From Cyclobacteriaceae bacterium (GTDB lineage: Bacteria > Bacteroidota > Bacteroidia > Cytophagales > Cyclobacteriaceae): DNA of 5,579 nucleotides. Position numbers and translations under genes: made by a program. Numbering within the stretch: the first letter of the stretch is position 1; each line of letters opens with the position of its first letter. Under the pieces are notes generated by a model that was not told where the DNA came from, did not search any database, and was given only the letters and a program-made list of their open reading frames with translations. Below are positions 5,289-5,579 of the stretch, piece after piece. The stretch lies in assembly GCA_025455225.1 (NCBI GenBank), contig JALOMY010000258.1:1-5579 (forward strand). The letters run 5' to 3'.

Positions 5289-5579
5289 ATGCGAATTCTT
5301 ACCCTTCTGCTTTCCTGCCTCGTGTTCTTTACGATGGCTCAAAAACAAAAAATTAGTCCGAATAAAGCCCTGGTGGTGCAATCCATTGATAAGCACACAG
5401 GTGAAATGACCGCGATCAGCGATAAAATCTGGGCGGCAGCGGAAGTTGCCTTCCAGGAAAATCAATCGTATAAATTCCTTGCTGATTATGCCGAGGCCAA
5501 CGGGTTTAAAGTTGAACGTGGCGTTGCTGATATTCCAACAGCTTTCGTTGCCACCTTTGGAAGCGGCAAGCCGGTAATT
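5289..5579 (+). CDS. Secreted AbgB-like amidohydrolase, M20 peptidase family (partial, C-terminus off the window)
   Basis: The visible 97 residues match the N-terminus of Bacteroidota amidohydrolases related to AbgB (aminobenzoyl-glutamate utilisation subunit B), metal-dependent M20-family enzymes that cleave amide bonds of N-acylated amino acids or similar compounds. Seen: a signal peptide (MRILTLLLSCLVFFTMA, cleavage likely before QKQK), then the family-type segments ISDKIWAAAEVAFQENQSYKFL (about 56-77) and YAEANGFKVERGVADIPTAF, followed by TFGSGKPVI, where relatives continue to the first metal-site region beyond the edge. LLSC at residues 7-10 resembles a lipobox, but the hydrophobic segment continues past the cysteine, so ordinary secretion is more likely. 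The ATG at 5289 is chosen because the signal peptide starts there; no strong ribosome binding site is visible. Full relatives have roughly 450-550 residues. The metal ligands are not visible, and substrate is unknown. It is divergent from the receptor operon and shares its intergenic region. Confidence 0.87.
   Translation, partial: MRILTLLLSCLVFFTMAQKQKISPNKALVVQSIDKHTGEMTAISDKIWAAAEVAFQENQSYKFLADYAEANGFKVERGVADIPTAFVATFGSGKPVI

Noticed and set aside
5295..5318. Lipoprotein assignment for the amidohydrolase because of LLSC at residues 7-10
   Set aside because: The hydrophobic stretch continues for several residues after the cysteine and a good signal peptidase I site follows at FTMA before Q, so ordinary secretion fits better.
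5238..5465. A 75-codon minus-strand open frame overlapping the start of the amidohydrolase
   Set aside because: It is antisense to the signal peptide and conserved N-terminus of the amidohydrolase and shows no family features.

Overview
The window looks like a chromosomal segment from a member of the Bacteroidota, most likely the order Cytophagales. The pointers are a TonB-dependent receptor with an N-terminal carboxypeptidase-like domain paired with a DUF4249 lipoprotein, a Bacteroidota-type E1 alpha sequence, a small heat shock protein of the form common in that phylum, and weak or absent Shine-Dalgarno sequences at most starts. The order-level guess rests on protein style only and is an inference.

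Layout from left to right: (1) 1-873, minus strand: the N-terminal 291 residues of a thiamine-diphosphate E1 (2-oxoacid dehydrogenase) alpha region, running off the left edge. (2) 874-1070: a divergent intergenic region with inverted repeats and a 5' leader for the next gene. (3) 1071-1457, plus strand: a small heat shock protein (Hsp20) of 128 residues that appears to lack about 18 residues of its alpha-crystallin domain. (4) 1458-1605: a convergent intergenic region with a cloverleaf-like set of inverted repeats that abuts a textbook intrinsic terminator. (5) 1606-4940, minus strand: a two-gene operon, transcribed right to left, of a 794-residue TonB-dependent receptor followed by a 316-residue DUF4249 lipoprotein; stop and start overlap by one base. 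(6) 4941-5288: a 348-base divergent intergenic region rich in inverted and direct repeats. (7) 5289-5579, plus strand: the N-terminal 97 residues of a secreted AbgB-like M20-family amidohydrolase, running off the right edge.

Functionally, the receptor/DUF4249 pair is an outer-membrane uptake module of unknown substrate. The divergent secreted amidohydrolase shares its regulatory region and might act on an amide- or peptide-like substrate, but that link is only positional. The E1 and Hsp20 genes look unrelated to it. I see no mobile element, CRISPR array, tRNA or rRNA. The most noteworthy observations are the internally shortened Hsp20, the structured element ahead of the terminator, the possible temperature-sensitive leader of hsp20, and the long inverted repeat upstream of the amidohydrolase. 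No complete new multi-gene system is visible.
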